64,000 nucleotides of DNA from an uncultured Clostridia bacterium. Its GTDB lineage: Bacteria > Bacillota > Clostridia > Christensenellales > Borkfalkiaceae. Below the pieces are notes generated by a model that was given only the letters and a program-made list of their open reading frames with translations, had not been told where the DNA came from and ran no database searches. The translations under genes were made by a program, and so were the position numbers. The stretch spans positions 1 through 64,000 of the forward strand of contig CAMRSY010000007.1 of the NCBI GenBank assembly GCA_947053545.1. Direction: 5' to 3'. Of this stretch, positions 1 to 9,105 are shown in pieces (the first letter of the stretch is position 1; the number at the start of each line of letters is the position of its first letter).

Positions 1-573
1 GTATGTAAAGATTTTTGCAATAGCGTAGCGAAACAACTAAAAACATTAAATATACCCAACGCCTGCTTTTTTGTTGATTTTAATGTCTACTCGCAGGAAA
101 AAATGGAGGCCGGCATTAACGGAGCAGATAAAATTTGCTTTATGTTTTCGGCAAACAAGGGTGAGCCGCCGAAGCCTTTAAGCAAGGTAATCAGCGGCGG
201 CGAAATGAGCAGATTTATGCTTGCGGTTAAAACGCAGTTGAAAGGGCTTAACGGCATTTCTACCTATATTTTCGACGAAATTGACTCGGGAATAAGCGGC
301 GTAACGGCAAAAACTGTTGCCGAAAAATTTGTTTCTATCAGCTTAGACACACAAATTATTGCCGTTTCGCATTTACCGCAGGTGTGCGCGGCGGCAAGCG
401 CCCAGTATCTTATTTTTAAAGGCGACAGTTCAGACGGGAAAACGGTAACCGGCATAAAAAAATTGGATAAACGGGAAAGGGTTCAGGAAATAGTCAGACT
501 TACGGGCAGTATTTCAACCGAGGCAGCCGTAAGGCATGCCGAGGAACTGCTGGCGCAATTTAACAATTTTTAG
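1..573 (+). CDS. recN: DNA repair protein RecN, C-terminal part (5' end outside window)
   Basis: The reading frame is open from base 1, so about 190 residues of the C-terminal ATPase lobe are present and the start lies upstream. RecN is an SMC-like ATPase that gathers broken DNA ends for recombinational repair. The ABC signature ISGGEMSR and the Walker B/D-loop stretch IFDEIDSGISG followed by the switch histidine in VSHLPQV are all intact, as expected for a complete gene cut only by the window edge. The next gene is spoIVB, the classic recN-spoIVB neighbourhood of endospore formers. Confidence 0.95.
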   Translation, partial: VCKDFCNSVAKQLKTLNIPNACFFVDFNVYSQEKMEAGINGADKICFMFSANKGEPPKPLSKVISGGEMSRFMLAVKTQLKGLNGISTYIFDEIDSGISGVTAKTVAEKFVSISLDTQIIAVSHLPQVCAAASAQYLIFKGDSSDGKTVTGIKKLDKRERVQEIVRLTGSISTEAAVRHAEELLAQFNNF

Positions 574-629
574 CATTATATTAATTTTTACAACCGAATA
601 ATTTGCAGTTAACTGCCCACAATATCAGT

Positions 630-1649
630 ATGCTTTCTTTGAAAAAGTTTACTAAAATATTGTTGGGCGTTTTTTTTGTACTCGCGTTTACGTGCGGAAT
701 GTCTGCAATGCAGGTATTTGCATATCCTGGTGACGAATTTTATTTAGGCGGATTTCCCGCAGGTTTTGTCCTTAATACGCAAAATGTGGAAATTATTGGA
801 ATGTGCGAAATTAATACCGATAAAGGTATGGTGTGTCCTGCAAGAGAAGGCGGGTTAAAGAGCGGCGACGTTATTAAAAATTTAAACGGCATAGAAATTA
901 CTTCCGCAAGCCTTCTTACCGAAACTTTGGCGGAAAATTTTGCGACTTACGAATTTACCATAGAAAGGGCGGGTGAAAGTTTAAAAATTAACTTAACTCC
1001 CGCAGTTGAAAAATCTTCAGGGAAAAAGAAACTAGGTCTTTTGGTTAAAGACAGTATTAACGGCATAGGCACCGTGACTTATATAGACAAAACCAACAAT
1101 AAATTCGGTTCACTGGGTCATCCGGTAAACGACGGAACGGGAAACATTATGCCTATAAACGGCGGATGTCTGTACGGCTGTACGATATACGACGTTAAGA
1201 AAGGATTAAGGGGAAATCCGGGGGAATTGAAAGGGTTTTTCGATAACTCTCAAATGCTTGGCGTAGTTAAGGTAAATACAAAATACGGAATATTCGGCGA
1301 CATCTCTAAAAATTTCAACGTTTCGGGGCTAACCAAAATTAAAAAGGGCGACGCTGCGGACGCAACGATAGGAAAGGCCCATATTTATACTACTTTGGAC
1401 GGAGATAAGTGCGATAAGTACGAAATATCGATAGTTAAAGTTGACAACGAAAACAAGGATAACCGCAATTTCGTATTGAAAATAAACGATAAGCGCATTT
1501 TGGAAAAATCGGGGGGAATAGTTCAGGGAATGAGCGGCAGCCCTATAGTGCAAAACGGTAAATTGATAGGCGCCGTAACACACGTGTTCGTAAACGACCC
1601 TACCCGCGGATACGGAATTTCAATAGATAACATGACAAGTTCATATTAA
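630..1649 (+). CDS. spoIVB: SpoIVB serine peptidase (stage IV sporulation)
   Basis: In spore formers SpoIVB is secreted from the forespore into the intermembrane space and cleaves SpoIVFA, releasing SpoIVFB to process pro-sigma-K. The 339-residue product has an N-terminal membrane anchor (residues about 5-30), a PDZ domain with the ligand-binding stretch around REGGLKSGDVIKNLNG, and an S55 peptidase domain. The likely catalytic His164 sits in GSLGHPVND and Ser302 in GMSGSP. I chose ATG 630 because the lysine-rich start of the signal anchor begins there; a TTG at 603 is in frame, and neither has a clear ribosome site. spo0A, which normally follows, is absent here. Confidence 0.9.
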   Translation: MLSLKKFTKILLGVFFVLAFTCGMSAMQVFAYPGDEFYLGGFPAGFVLNTQNVEIIGMCEINTDKGMVCPAREGGLKSGDVIKNLNGIEITSASLLTETLAENFATYEFTIERAGESLKINLTPAVEKSSGKKKLGLLVKDSINGIGTVTYIDKTNNKFGSLGHPVNDGTGNIMPINGGCLYGCTIYDVKKGLRGNPGELKGFFDNSQMLGVVKVNTKYGIFGDISKNFNVSGLTKIKKGDAADATIGKAHIYTTLDGDKCDKYEISIVKVDNENKDNRNFVLKINDKRILEKSGGIVQGMSGSPIVQNGKLIGAVTHVFVNDPTRGYGISIDNMTSSY

Positions 1650-1658
1650 ATTGCTAAT

Positions 1659-1685
1659 CCTCATATAATTGTATATGAGGATTTT
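1659..1685 (+). terminator. Probable terminator after spoIVB
   Basis: A 9-bp inverted repeat (CCTCATATA / TATATGAGG) with a 4-base loop is followed by ATTTT, ten bases after the spoIVB stop. The stem is AT-rich so termination may be partial. The start of the next gene lies inside the right arm. Confidence 0.5.
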
Positions 1686-2217
1686 AAAGTGCAATAAATT
1701 AAAGTGGGATTTCAGGTACCTTATTGCTTATGTCGTTGTTACTTTAATAGCAATTATATGTGGCATAGTACTATACAAACTGAATAGTATCAGCAATTAT
1801 GTATATGATTTTGCCAATGTTTACATTTTTTACGTCTTTAATTTTAACAGCGGCAAATTATTTGTTTCGCATATTTTAAGCGAACTTGTATACCTGTACG
1901 TTGTATTTCTGTTTGCGTATTTTACTAAATTTAAAATTCTTGTTTATCCTCTGCTTTTTCTGCGTACTTTGTTTACAGCGGTATACGTAATAATTTTGTG
2001 CTCTTTGTTCGGAACCGAAGGCATAATAGTCGCAATACTGGTATTTATTCCGTCTTTTTTCTGTTCGCTTTTCTTTTTTATTTTGCTAAGCGAACAGTGC
2101 AGGCAGCTTTGTCCGCCGTATTCGTTTATTTGCCCTGCGGTTCTGGCGCTGGTTAATACGGTAATTTTGTTGCTGCTTGTTAACGTAGTTTTCCGTGTTA
2201 TTGTAGTTATAGTATAA
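1675..2217 (+). CDS. Polytopic membrane protein, possibly SpoIIM-like
   Basis: About 180 residues, largely hydrophobic, with roughly five predicted membrane segments, a short basic N-terminus (MRILKCNKLKWDFR) and the last segment running to the C-terminus. I do not recognise a diagnostic motif. Size, hydrophobic pattern and position between spoIVB and a D,D-carboxypeptidase would fit a divergent SpoIIM (part of the forespore-engulfment machinery), but that is inference from context. The ATG at 1675 lies in the terminator stem and lacks a Shine-Dalgarno sequence; a TTG at 1669 is two codons upstream. Confidence 0.55.
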   Translation: MRILKCNKLKWDFRYLIAYVVVTLIAIICGIVLYKLNSISNYVYDFANVYIFYVFNFNSGKLFVSHILSELVYLYVVFLFAYFTKFKILVYPLLFLRTLFTAVYVIILCSLFGTEGIIVAILVFIPSFFCSLFFFILLSEQCRQLCPPYSFICPAVLALVNTVILLLLVNVVFRVIVVIV

Positions 2218-2246
2218 AAATCAGTTTAAATGACACACTAAGTAGT

Positions 2247-3425
2247 ATGAAAAAAATTTTTACTACGGTGCTTTCTTTAAGCTTATTAAGCGGCATTACC
2301 TCGCTGTGCGCCATTTCGGGGCGCAGCAGCAATGTTTCGGTTTATGCCGACCAGGAAAAATTAGCGTATAATTGTAAAAGCGCATATCTTTGCGATTTCA
2401 ATTCGGGCGAATGCATTTACAAATTAAACGAAACCGAACGTATGCCGATTGCAAGCGTATGCAAAGTAATGACGTTAACGCTTTGTTTCGACGCTATCGC
2501 AGAAGGCAGGCTGTCGCTTACCGACAATATAACCGTAAGCGAGCGCGCGGCAGGGATGGGCGGTTCGCAGGTGTTCTTACAAACCGGTCTTTCGTATCCG
2601 CTATCCGAATTGATTAAAAGCATTATCGTATGTTCCGCTAACGACAGCTGCGTTGCCGTGTCGGAATGTATCAGCGGCAGTGAAGAAAGTTTTGTTGCCG
2701 CCATGAATAAACGCGCGGAAGAATTAGGCTGCGCAGACACCCTGTTTTCAAACTGTACAGGGCTTCCTAAAGAAACCCAATATTCCTGTGCGAAAGACGT
2801 AGCGGTTATGTTTACAAATCTTATCCGAAACGAGGAATATTTCAAATACAGTAAAATTTGGCTGGAAGATTTCAGTCATCCAGACAACCGCACTACTTCG
2901 ATTACGAACACGAATAAGCTGATCAGAAAATATTCCGCGTGCGACGGCGGCAAAACCGGCTTTACCAACCAAGCGGGTTTCTGTCTTGCCTCAACTGCAA
3001 AAAAAGACAGCATGCGTCTGGTATCTGTAGTTCTAGGGGCGGATAACAGTGACAACCGATTCAAATCAGCAATAAATATGTTTAATTACGGCTTTGCAAA
3101 TTATAAAAACGCAGTTGTTTTGGACAAGTCGGTAAACTTAAACGACAAATTTTCCGTTGACTGTTCCAAAAAAACCGCGATAAGCGTTCATCCCGCGCGC
3201 TCGAGTTATGTATTTACGGCGTCAAACGCAACGCCCGAAATAGAGCGCCACGTAATAGCACACGATTTGAAAGCGCCAGTCAAAAAGGGAGACGTTGTGG
3301 GTCACATCGAAATTTATAAGGACGGCATTTTGTACGACACCGTTGAATTGCTTGCAGCGGAAGACGCTGACAAAGCAACGTACGGCGATTTCTTTAAAAA
3401 GGTTGCGCAAAACTGGACTCTTTAA
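2247..3425 (+). CDS. D-alanyl-D-alanine carboxypeptidase (peptidase S11)
   Basis: A penicillin-binding protein 5 type enzyme that trims the terminal D-Ala from peptidoglycan stem peptides outside the membrane. It has a signal peptide (residues about 1-35), the catalytic Ser70-x-x-Lys73 in IASVCKVM, the SAN triad at 130-132, and GGKTGFT near residue 235. A C-terminal PBP5_C-like beta domain follows (about 285-375). The 392-residue length is normal for DacB/DacF. A second paralogue lies at 8078-9079, so one of the two may be sporulation-specific (cortex) and the other vegetative; the spoIVB neighbourhood favours this one being sporulation-linked, but this is inference. Confidence 0.9.
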   Translation: MKKIFTTVLSLSLLSGITSLCAISGRSSNVSVYADQEKLAYNCKSAYLCDFNSGECIYKLNETERMPIASVCKVMTLTLCFDAIAEGRLSLTDNITVSERAAGMGGSQVFLQTGLSYPLSELIKSIIVCSANDSCVAVSECISGSEESFVAAMNKRAEELGCADTLFSNCTGLPKETQYSCAKDVAVMFTNLIRNEEYFKYSKIWLEDFSHPDNRTTSITNTNKLIRKYSACDGGKTGFTNQAGFCLASTAKKDSMRLVSVVLGADNSDNRFKSAINMFNYGFANYKNAVVLDKSVNLNDKFSVDCSKKTAISVHPARSSYVFTASNATPEIERHVIAHDLKAPVKKGDVVGHIEIYKDGILYDTVELLAAEDADKATYGDFFKKVAQNWTL

Positions 3426-3504
3426 AAAGTGATGCCAACAGCACACAATTATATATTTATATAATTGCCAAAATTTTTAACAATATATTTGACTAATTTT
3501 ACAG

Positions 3505-3542
3505 CCTTTGATAAAATTTATGCATACAGATTTTATCAAAGG
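3505..3542 (+). terminator. 13-bp hairpin in lysA leader (terminator or attenuator)
   Basis: A perfect 13-bp inverted repeat (CCTTTGATAAAAT / ATTTTATCAAAGG) with a 12-base loop ends ten bases before the lysA start and is followed by CTTAATTTTT. It could end transcripts from the upstream carboxypeptidase gene, or hold back lysA expression. Confidence 0.5.
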
Positions 3543-3552
3543 CTTAATTTTT

Positions 3553-4878
3553 ATGAATAGCAGAAATACTTTAAAAGCAAATGCGCAGGGGCATTTGGAA
3601 ATAGGCGGTTGCGATACGCTCCAGCTTGCCGAAAAATTCGGAACGCCTTTATACGTTTACGACGAAACTTATATACGCGAAATGATGCGCGTATTCAAAA
3701 ATACAATAAACAGCGAATATTCCGGCAACGGCAAAGTTTTATATGCGTCGAAAGCTTTTTCATGTATGGCTATGTACCGTATAGCCAAGCAGGAAGGAAT
3801 AGGCTGCGACGCGGTTTCGGGCGGAGAACTATATACGGCGTTAAAAGCGGGTTTTAACGCTTCGGATATATATGTTCACGGCAACAATAAAACGTATGAC
3901 GAGCTTGTGCAGGCTGTGGATGCCGGCGTGGGCGGCATTGTAATCGACTCGTACCGCGAAGCCGATATTTTAAACGAAATTTCTCAAAAACGCAATGTAA
4001 AAATTCAAGTGCTGATACGCGTTAATCCCGGAGTTGAAGCCCATACGCACGCCTTTGTGCAAACGGCCCGCACCGATTCTAAATTCGGCTTTTCAATAAA
4101 AGACGAAACGGCTTTAAATTATACCCGACACGTGCTTTCACTTTCAAATCTTAAGTTGGCGGGTTATCACTGCCATATCGGTTCGCAGATTTTTGAAAAA
4201 GAATCGTTTTCACTTGCAGTAAAAAATATGATTGAATTTATCGCCGAAGTAAAAGCGAAATTGAATTTCGAAGCCGATATTCTGAATATGGGCGGTGGAT
4301 TCGGAATTTATTACACCGACGAAGACCCCCGGTTTTGTAAAAAAGATTATGCCGAATATCTTATTGAGCTTATAAGTGCCATAAAGGATAACACAGAAAA
4401 ATTGAGTTTAAAGCAGCCCTATCTGTTAATCGAACCGGGACGTTCCATTGTCGGAGAAGCAGGGATTACCCTGTATACGGTAGGTGCGATTAAAGATATT
4501 CCGGGTATAAGAAAATACGTAGCGGTCGACGGCGGAATGTTTGAAAATCCGAGATACGCTTTATATCAGTCGAAATATACGGCAGTTAAGGCGGCCGACG
4601 TAAATGCAGAAAACATACAGAAAGTAAGTATTGCGGGAAAGTGCTGTGAAAGCGGCGATTTAATAGGCGTTGATATTCCGTTGCCGGAGGTAAAAAGCGG
4701 CGATATTATTGCAGTATTGTCAACCGGCGCTTACCATTATTCGATGGCAAGCAACTATAACCGTAATTTTATTCCTATGTCGGTGCTGGTTAAAGACGGT
4801 TCGGCGGAAATAATTATTAAAAAGCAGACGTACGAAGACATTGTAAGAAACGACGTTATACCCGACAGGCTGAAATAA
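3553..4878 (+). CDS. lysA: Diaminopimelate decarboxylase
   Basis: Converts meso-diaminopimelate to L-lysine, the last step of lysine synthesis, with pyridoxal phosphate. The 441-residue product shows the PLP lysine in YASKAF (Lys67), HIGSQI, the phosphate-binding GGGFGI, EPGRSIVGEAG, the substrate-binding cysteine stretch GKCCESGDL, and the C-terminal GAYHYSMAS tyrosine motif. I place the start at ATG 3553, downstream of the leader hairpin, with AAAGG about ten bases ahead; an in-frame ATG at 3508 lies inside the hairpin. The stop overlaps the next start by one base (TAATG), so the M50 gene is translationally coupled. Confidence 0.95.
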   Translation: MNSRNTLKANAQGHLEIGGCDTLQLAEKFGTPLYVYDETYIREMMRVFKNTINSEYSGNGKVLYASKAFSCMAMYRIAKQEGIGCDAVSGGELYTALKAGFNASDIYVHGNNKTYDELVQAVDAGVGGIVIDSYREADILNEISQKRNVKIQVLIRVNPGVEAHTHAFVQTARTDSKFGFSIKDETALNYTRHVLSLSNLKLAGYHCHIGSQIFEKESFSLAVKNMIEFIAEVKAKLNFEADILNMGGGFGIYYTDEDPRFCKKDYAEYLIELISAIKDNTEKLSLKQPYLLIEPGRSIVGEAGITLYTVGAIKDIPGIRKYVAVDGGMFENPRYALYQSKYTAVKAADVNAENIQKVSIAGKCCESGDLIGVDIPLPEVKSGDIIAVLSTGAYHYSMASNYNRNFIPMSVLVKDGSAEIIIKKQTYEDIVRNDVIPDRLK

Positions 4879-5597
4879 TGGTATACGATATAATATGGCT
4901 TCTGGCAAGTTTGATTGCCGTTGTATTCTTTTTTGCCCCGCACGAGTATGCGCACGCGTTTATCGCCTACAAAAACGGTGACCCTACGGCAAAAATGCGC
5001 GGAAGACTAACATTAAACCCTTTTAAACATATCGACCCTGCCGGTTTTGCGCTGTGCGCATTGGTAGGTTTCGGCTGGGCACGACCGGTGCCGATTGACC
5101 CTTATAATTTCCGTAATTATAAAAAGGGAATGTTCACCACGGCGGTTGCGGGCGTTATTGTCAATTATATAGTGGCTTTCTTTGCCTACTTGCTTTACGT
5201 TTTGATTTGCAGATTTTTCGACGCGGGCTCCGATAAATTTTTAATTTATTTCATATATTTTTTGCGCACTATATTTTACCTTACTTTTGCGTACAGTTTA
5301 TATTCGTTTGTATTCAATCTGTTGCCGCTTTATCCTTTAGACGGGTTTAGGGTAGTGGAAGCGTTTACGCGGCAGGTTAATCCGGTTCAGCGTTTTCTTC
5401 GCAATTACGGACAGCTTATTCTGATAATTCTTTTGATAGAAAGTTTTGTTTGCAGAATAGTTGTAAGTCGCGTACCCAATCCGCAAGTCGCGGCTATAGT
5501 AAATTATTTTAATATACTTGGATATATCGGTTGGTTTGCCGAAAAAATTATAGGATTCCCCATAACCGCCGCCTGGGGATGGATTTTAAAAATATGA
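4878..5597 (+). CDS. Site-2-type membrane metalloprotease (M50B, YwhC-like)
   Basis: A 239-residue intramembrane zinc metalloprotease. The zinc-binding HEYAH (His22, Glu23, His26) sits in the first membrane segment and the third ligand lies in LLPLYPLDGFR (Asp155), the two hallmarks of family M50. About five to six hydrophobic segments are seen and there is no PDZ or CBS domain, which matches the short YwhC-like branch often found beside scpA. The substrate is unknown. It starts in the lysA stop and overlaps scpA by four bases (ATGA). Confidence 0.88.
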   Translation: MVYDIIWLLASLIAVVFFFAPHEYAHAFIAYKNGDPTAKMRGRLTLNPFKHIDPAGFALCALVGFGWARPVPIDPYNFRNYKKGMFTTAVAGVIVNYIVAFFAYLLYVLICRFFDAGSDKFLIYFIYFLRTIFYLTFAYSLYSFVFNLLPLYPLDGFRVVEAFTRQVNPVQRFLRNYGQLILIILLIESFVCRIVVSRVPNPQVAAIVNYFNILGYIGWFAEKIIGFPITAAWGWILKI

Positions 5598-6412
5598 GTA
5601 TCGACCCTAAATACGAAAATTTTGAATCGGTTGTGGACTACGACACCGTGTTGGACGATTTCGAAGGCCCCCTCGATTTGCTATTGCATCTTATAAATAT
5701 AAATAAGATAAACATCGACGAAATTTTCGTTTCAAAAGTAACCGAACAGTTCCTCAACTATATCGAGTATATGAAAACTCAGCCCAGCCGCGACGTTGAC
5801 AAAGAAAGCGAATATCTGGCTATGGCAGCCCAGATTATCTATATAAAATCGAAATCGCTAGTGCCGCCCGTTGAAATAGACGGCGAAGAAATAGGCGGCG
5901 CCGAAGACGAACAGCAAGAGCTTATTGAACAGCTTAAGCAGCGCGAATTCGAACTTATAAAAGAGCAGACACCCAAGCTTAAAAGTTTGGAAACGGTAGG
6001 ATATTATTTCAAAAATCCTGATAAGGAAATTAGTAAGGTTAAAATAGTTTATAAAGATTTCAGCGTGGACGCACTTCTGCAGGCTTTTGCAAATCTGCTG
6101 TTGAGAAACGAAAGTTTGCAGCGTGAAAAAGAAAACATAAAGGAAATTCCGAAAGACGAATATACCGTTCAGGACAGGGTAAGCCATATTAGGGAAAAGT
6201 TGTTGGTTAAAGAAGAATTCGATTTCGACGAACTGTTTGTCAGCTATTCACGAAACGAGGTAATAACAACTTTTCAGGCGCTTTTGGAAATGCTGAAATT
6301 TCAGTTTGTTTTGGTTGAACAGCCCGATACGTTCGGAAGCATAAAAATCAAACGCAATCCCGAAACCGATTTAAAGGACGTAAGCAATGAACAATTTGAC
6401 GAATATAATTGA
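5594..6412 (+). CDS. scpA: Segregation and condensation protein A
   Basis: The kleisin subunit of the SMC-ScpAB condensin, which bridges the SMC heads and organises the chromosome. The N-terminal FEGPLDLLLHLININKINI motif contacts the SMC neck, and a C-terminal winged helix follows after a charged linker (roughly residues 100-150). The 272-residue length is usual. I take ATG 5594, overlapping the protease stop, rather than an earlier frame start inside the protease. It overlaps scpB by 26 bases, as in many Firmicutes. Confidence 0.93.
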   Translation: MSIDPKYENFESVVDYDTVLDDFEGPLDLLLHLININKINIDEIFVSKVTEQFLNYIEYMKTQPSRDVDKESEYLAMAAQIIYIKSKSLVPPVEIDGEEIGGAEDEQQELIEQLKQREFELIKEQTPKLKSLETVGYYFKNPDKEISKVKIVYKDFSVDALLQAFANLLLRNESLQREKENIKEIPKDEYTVQDRVSHIREKLLVKEEFDFDELFVSYSRNEVITTFQALLEMLKFQFVLVEQPDTFGSIKIKRNPETDLKDVSNEQFDEYN

Positions 6413-7106
6413 AGGTATAGTATTCGCCTCGGGCGAGGCGGTACCCGTAAAATACATAATCGAAAAACTGAACTGCACGTTGAAAGACGTAAACGCATGC
6501 GTAGCGGAACTAAAGAAAAAGTATACTGAAGAAAGCGGTATTCAGCTTTTAACTTTCAACGGTAAAGTACAGTTTGCATCCAATCCCGCTTATAGGCAAC
6601 AGATTTCCGACGTGCTTACCCCGATAAAGGAAAAGGAATTTACCAAAACTATTTTGGAATGCGCGGCGTTAATCGCATATAAACAGCCCGTAACAAAAGG
6701 CGATTTGGAAGATATACGACAGGTTAACTGCGATTATGCCGTTCACACGCTATTGGAACTGGGTATGATTGAGCCGTGCGGAAGACGCGACGCCGTAGGT
6801 AAACCAATACTGTACACTACTACAGACAACTTTCTTAAACGGTTCAGACTCAATTCGATAGACGATTTGCCCGACTACGACCAGCTTATGGCACAGATTG
6901 CCGAGCTTAACGATACGATACTGCGCGAAGAGGAAGGCGGCAACTATCTTTACAGAAAGGACGAATACTCCGGCGAGGACGTACAGGATGAAGGTGCGCA
7001 AACCGCTCAGCCTGCCAAGCCCGAGAAAAAAGTTGCTACCACGGAAGAGGGTTACGAACTGCCGGAATTTTTAGACGGCGAAGAAAACATTATTAAAATT
7101 AAATAA
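6387..7106 (+). CDS. scpB: Segregation and condensation protein B
   Basis: Partner of ScpA in the SMC complex. The tandem winged-helix fold is recognisable from the N-terminal IEGIVFASGEAVPVKYI and the conserved AALIAYKQPVTKGDLEDIR and GRRDAVGKPILYTTTDNFL stretches. At 239 residues it carries an acidic, low-complexity C-terminal tail (after about residue 185) that is longer than the core fold needs. A strong terminator follows at 7120. Confidence 0.94.
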   Translation: MNNLTNIIEGIVFASGEAVPVKYIIEKLNCTLKDVNACVAELKKKYTEESGIQLLTFNGKVQFASNPAYRQQISDVLTPIKEKEFTKTILECAALIAYKQPVTKGDLEDIRQVNCDYAVHTLLELGMIEPCGRRDAVGKPILYTTTDNFLKRFRLNSIDDLPDYDQLMAQIAELNDTILREEEGGNYLYRKDEYSGEDVQDEGAQTAQPAKPEKKVATTEEGYELPEFLDGEENIIKIK

Positions 7107-7119
7107 TATAAACAAGTTT

Positions 7120-7156
7120 AAAAGGCCACCGCTGTATACTTACGCGGCGGCCTTTT
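7120..7156 (+). terminator. Rho-independent terminator after scpB
   Basis: AAAAGGCC-A-CCGC pairs with GCGG-C-GGCCTTTT (one mismatch) around an 11-base loop, ending in TTTT. It closes the lysA-scpB operon. Confidence 0.85.
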
Positions 7157-7196
7157 GTGTGCGAATAATTAATTTATTATTACAGATAATATTTAC

Positions 7197-7751
7197 GTGA
7201 GTGAAGCGTTGGTTTATATTTCCGCAATCGCGTTTTTAATTTTAATTTTTCCCGTACACGTGCTTTGCTACGTTTACGTTTCAACTGCGGAAAAATATGC
7301 AAGCTTAAACGTAACCGCTTACAGGCTGTTTACAGTTTTAAACTTAAATACTGTAAGGCCGCCGAAAGACGATAAAACGGCAAAAGACGAAGAGAAAAAA
7401 GAAGACGATAAGCTTATGACGCCTGTCAACTGGCTGAAAATGTTTAATAATCTTTGCCTTACAAAAATCGTGCAACTGGGAGATTACGGTCTGCAAAATT
7501 CGGGTAACGCCTATGCGGCGCTTATAAACGGAGCGCTTACCAACGCTGTGTACACTTTCGTAAAAGCTAACGACGGAAAAACCAAGCTTAAAAATTATTC
7601 GGTTTTAAATTACGAGCACTCGGAAATTAATTACTACTTAAAACTTGTCGGCATTATAAACGTAATTACGCTTTTAAAGCTGACTGTTGTATTCTATTGG
7701 GGGAAAATAAATGAAAAACAAATTAAAAACCACACAAAAAGACGGATTTGA
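7197..7751 (+). CDS. DUF2953 family protein (YtfI-like)
   Basis: A 184-residue protein with an N-terminal membrane segment (residues about 3-30), a charged lysine/glutamate linker and a second hydrophobic stretch near the C-terminus. The family has no proven function. Its recurring neighbour is ytfJ/gerW, and here it overlaps gerW by 41 bases, which supports the assignment more than the sequence alone does. The start is a GTG at 7197 with no obvious ribosome site, so it could be slightly different. Confidence 0.65.
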   Translation: MSEALVYISAIAFLILIFPVHVLCYVYVSTAEKYASLNVTAYRLFTVLNLNTVRPPKDDKTAKDEEKKEDDKLMTPVNWLKMFNNLCLTKIVQLGDYGLQNSGNAYAALINGALTNAVYTFVKANDGKTKLKNYSVLNYEHSEINYYLKLVGIINVITLLKLTVVFYWGKINEKQIKNHTKRRI

Positions 7752-8085
7752 AAAGCCCGCTTTACAGGTTGAAAAACTTGCGGACGCCGATACGGTAATA
7801 GGCGAACCAATAACAACCGTAAGCGGCACCCAGGTAATTCCTCTCTCGTCGGTAACGGTTGTAAATTTAGGGGGAGGCGGAGAATACGGCGACGTTAAAA
7901 CTTTCCGCGAAGCCGACGGGTTTAAACTGGCGGGCGGAAACGGCACCGTTATTACCGTTAAGCCCAAAGGATTTTTGGTTGACGACGGTAAGGAATGCAG
8001 GCTATTAAAAATGGAAGAGGGCGCCATTGACACGCTTATAGAAAAGACGGGAGAACTGGTTCATAAACTTTCGGATAATGTTTAA
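7711..8085 (+). CDS. gerW: GerW/YtfJ family sporulation protein
   Basis: A 124-residue protein of the family needed in Bacillus for proper spore germination. It shows the typical VIGEPITTVSGTQVIPLSSV start of the conserved core, a glycine-rich turn (NLGGGGEYGD) and the GTVITVKPKGFLV strand. The ribosome site GGGGGAAAATAA before ATG 7711 is strong and lies inside the upstream gene. The end overlaps the next carboxypeptidase gene by eight bases, so DUF2953, gerW and dacF form one operon. Confidence 0.88.
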   Translation: MKNKLKTTQKDGFEKPALQVEKLADADTVIGEPITTVSGTQVIPLSSVTVVNLGGGGEYGDVKTFREADGFKLAGGNGTVITVKPKGFLVDDGKECRLLKMEEGAIDTLIEKTGELVHKLSDNV

Positions 8086-9079
8086 AAAATTTTTAAAAAT
8101 TATTTCAGTCGGATTATGCCTGACGGTTTTTATTTCCTTAATCTGCTCCGACGGCGCAGTTTATACCAAAGCCGACGGTGTTGCTGAAATTGCTATGGAA
8201 CTTGAAAGCGGCAGAATTTTGCACGCAAAAAATATTGACGCCCGTCTGCCCATGGCAAGCACAACCAAAATTATGACCGCGCTGATTATTGCAGAAGACT
8301 GCGATTTAAGCGAGGTTATAACCGTACCTGATAAGGCTGTAGGCGTTGAAGGCTCAAGTATCTATCTTAAAAAGGACGAACGCCTTTCAGTTAAAGATCT
8401 GCTTTACGGATTAATGCTGCGTTCGGGAAACGACGCGGCGTGTGCGCTTGCCATTCACCACAGCGGTTCTGTTGAAAAATTCGTAGTGAAAATGAACGAA
8501 CGAGCCAAAGAACTGGGCGCCGAAAACACGAATTTCAAAAATCCCAGCGGTTTGCCGGATAACGAACATTTTACAACGGCAAAAGACCTTTGCAACATTG
8601 CCAGATGCGCAATGAGAAATCCCGTATTCAGGGAGGTTGTATCCACAAGAAATTATAGCGGAGATTTCAGACAGTTTATCAATAAAAACAAACTGCTTTC
8701 TTCGCTTGAAGGTGCAAACGGCGTTAAAACCGGTTATACGGAAAGGGCGGGCCGGTGTTTGGTTTCGTCGGCGGAACGCGATAATATGGACGTAGTTTGC
8801 GTAGTTTTAAATTGTTATGATATGTTTGAACGCAGCGCGTTATTAATTAATAAAAGTTTTGAAAATTACGGCGCCGAAATAATTTCATCTGACAGAATAT
8901 TCAATTTTAATGGAACGCTGTGTTCGCTCGGCTGCGATTGTAAAATAGTAGTGGATAAGAAAAAATCATTAAAATTTGAAATATGTTCCGCTGAAACGGA
9001 AGACGAAGCAATAGCCAAATTGCAGGTATACTGTGAAAATGACTTGATTTTCAGCCACAGTTTGTATAAAATGAAATAA
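8078..9079 (+). CDS. dacF: D-alanyl-D-alanine carboxypeptidase, DacF type
   Basis: A secreted S11 peptidase of 333 residues. It has a signal peptide, the catalytic MASTTK (Ser-x-x-Lys), SGN in LRSGNDAACAL and KTG in GVKTGYT. The C-terminal domain is shorter and cysteine-richer (CSLGCDC) than in the paralogue at 2247-3425. Position after gerW points to a sporulation role such as control of cortex cross-linking. The start overlaps gerW. Confidence 0.9.
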   Translation: MFKKFLKIISVGLCLTVFISLICSDGAVYTKADGVAEIAMELESGRILHAKNIDARLPMASTTKIMTALIIAEDCDLSEVITVPDKAVGVEGSSIYLKKDERLSVKDLLYGLMLRSGNDAACALAIHHSGSVEKFVVKMNERAKELGAENTNFKNPSGLPDNEHFTTAKDLCNIARCAMRNPVFREVVSTRNYSGDFRQFINKNKLLSSLEGANGVKTGYTERAGRCLVSSAERDNMDVVCVVLNCYDMFERSALLINKSFENYGAEIISSDRIFNFNGTLCSLGCDCKIVVDKKKSLKFEICSAETEDEAIAKLQVYCENDLIFSHSLYKMK

Positions 9080-9105
9080 AATACAAATAAAGTTGAAATT
9101 AGAAA

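Noticed and set aside
3426..3552. Lysine riboswitch ahead of lysA
   Set aside because: The leader is about 125 bases with a single hairpin; a lysine riboswitch needs a longer multi-helix fold and its conserved core is not seen.
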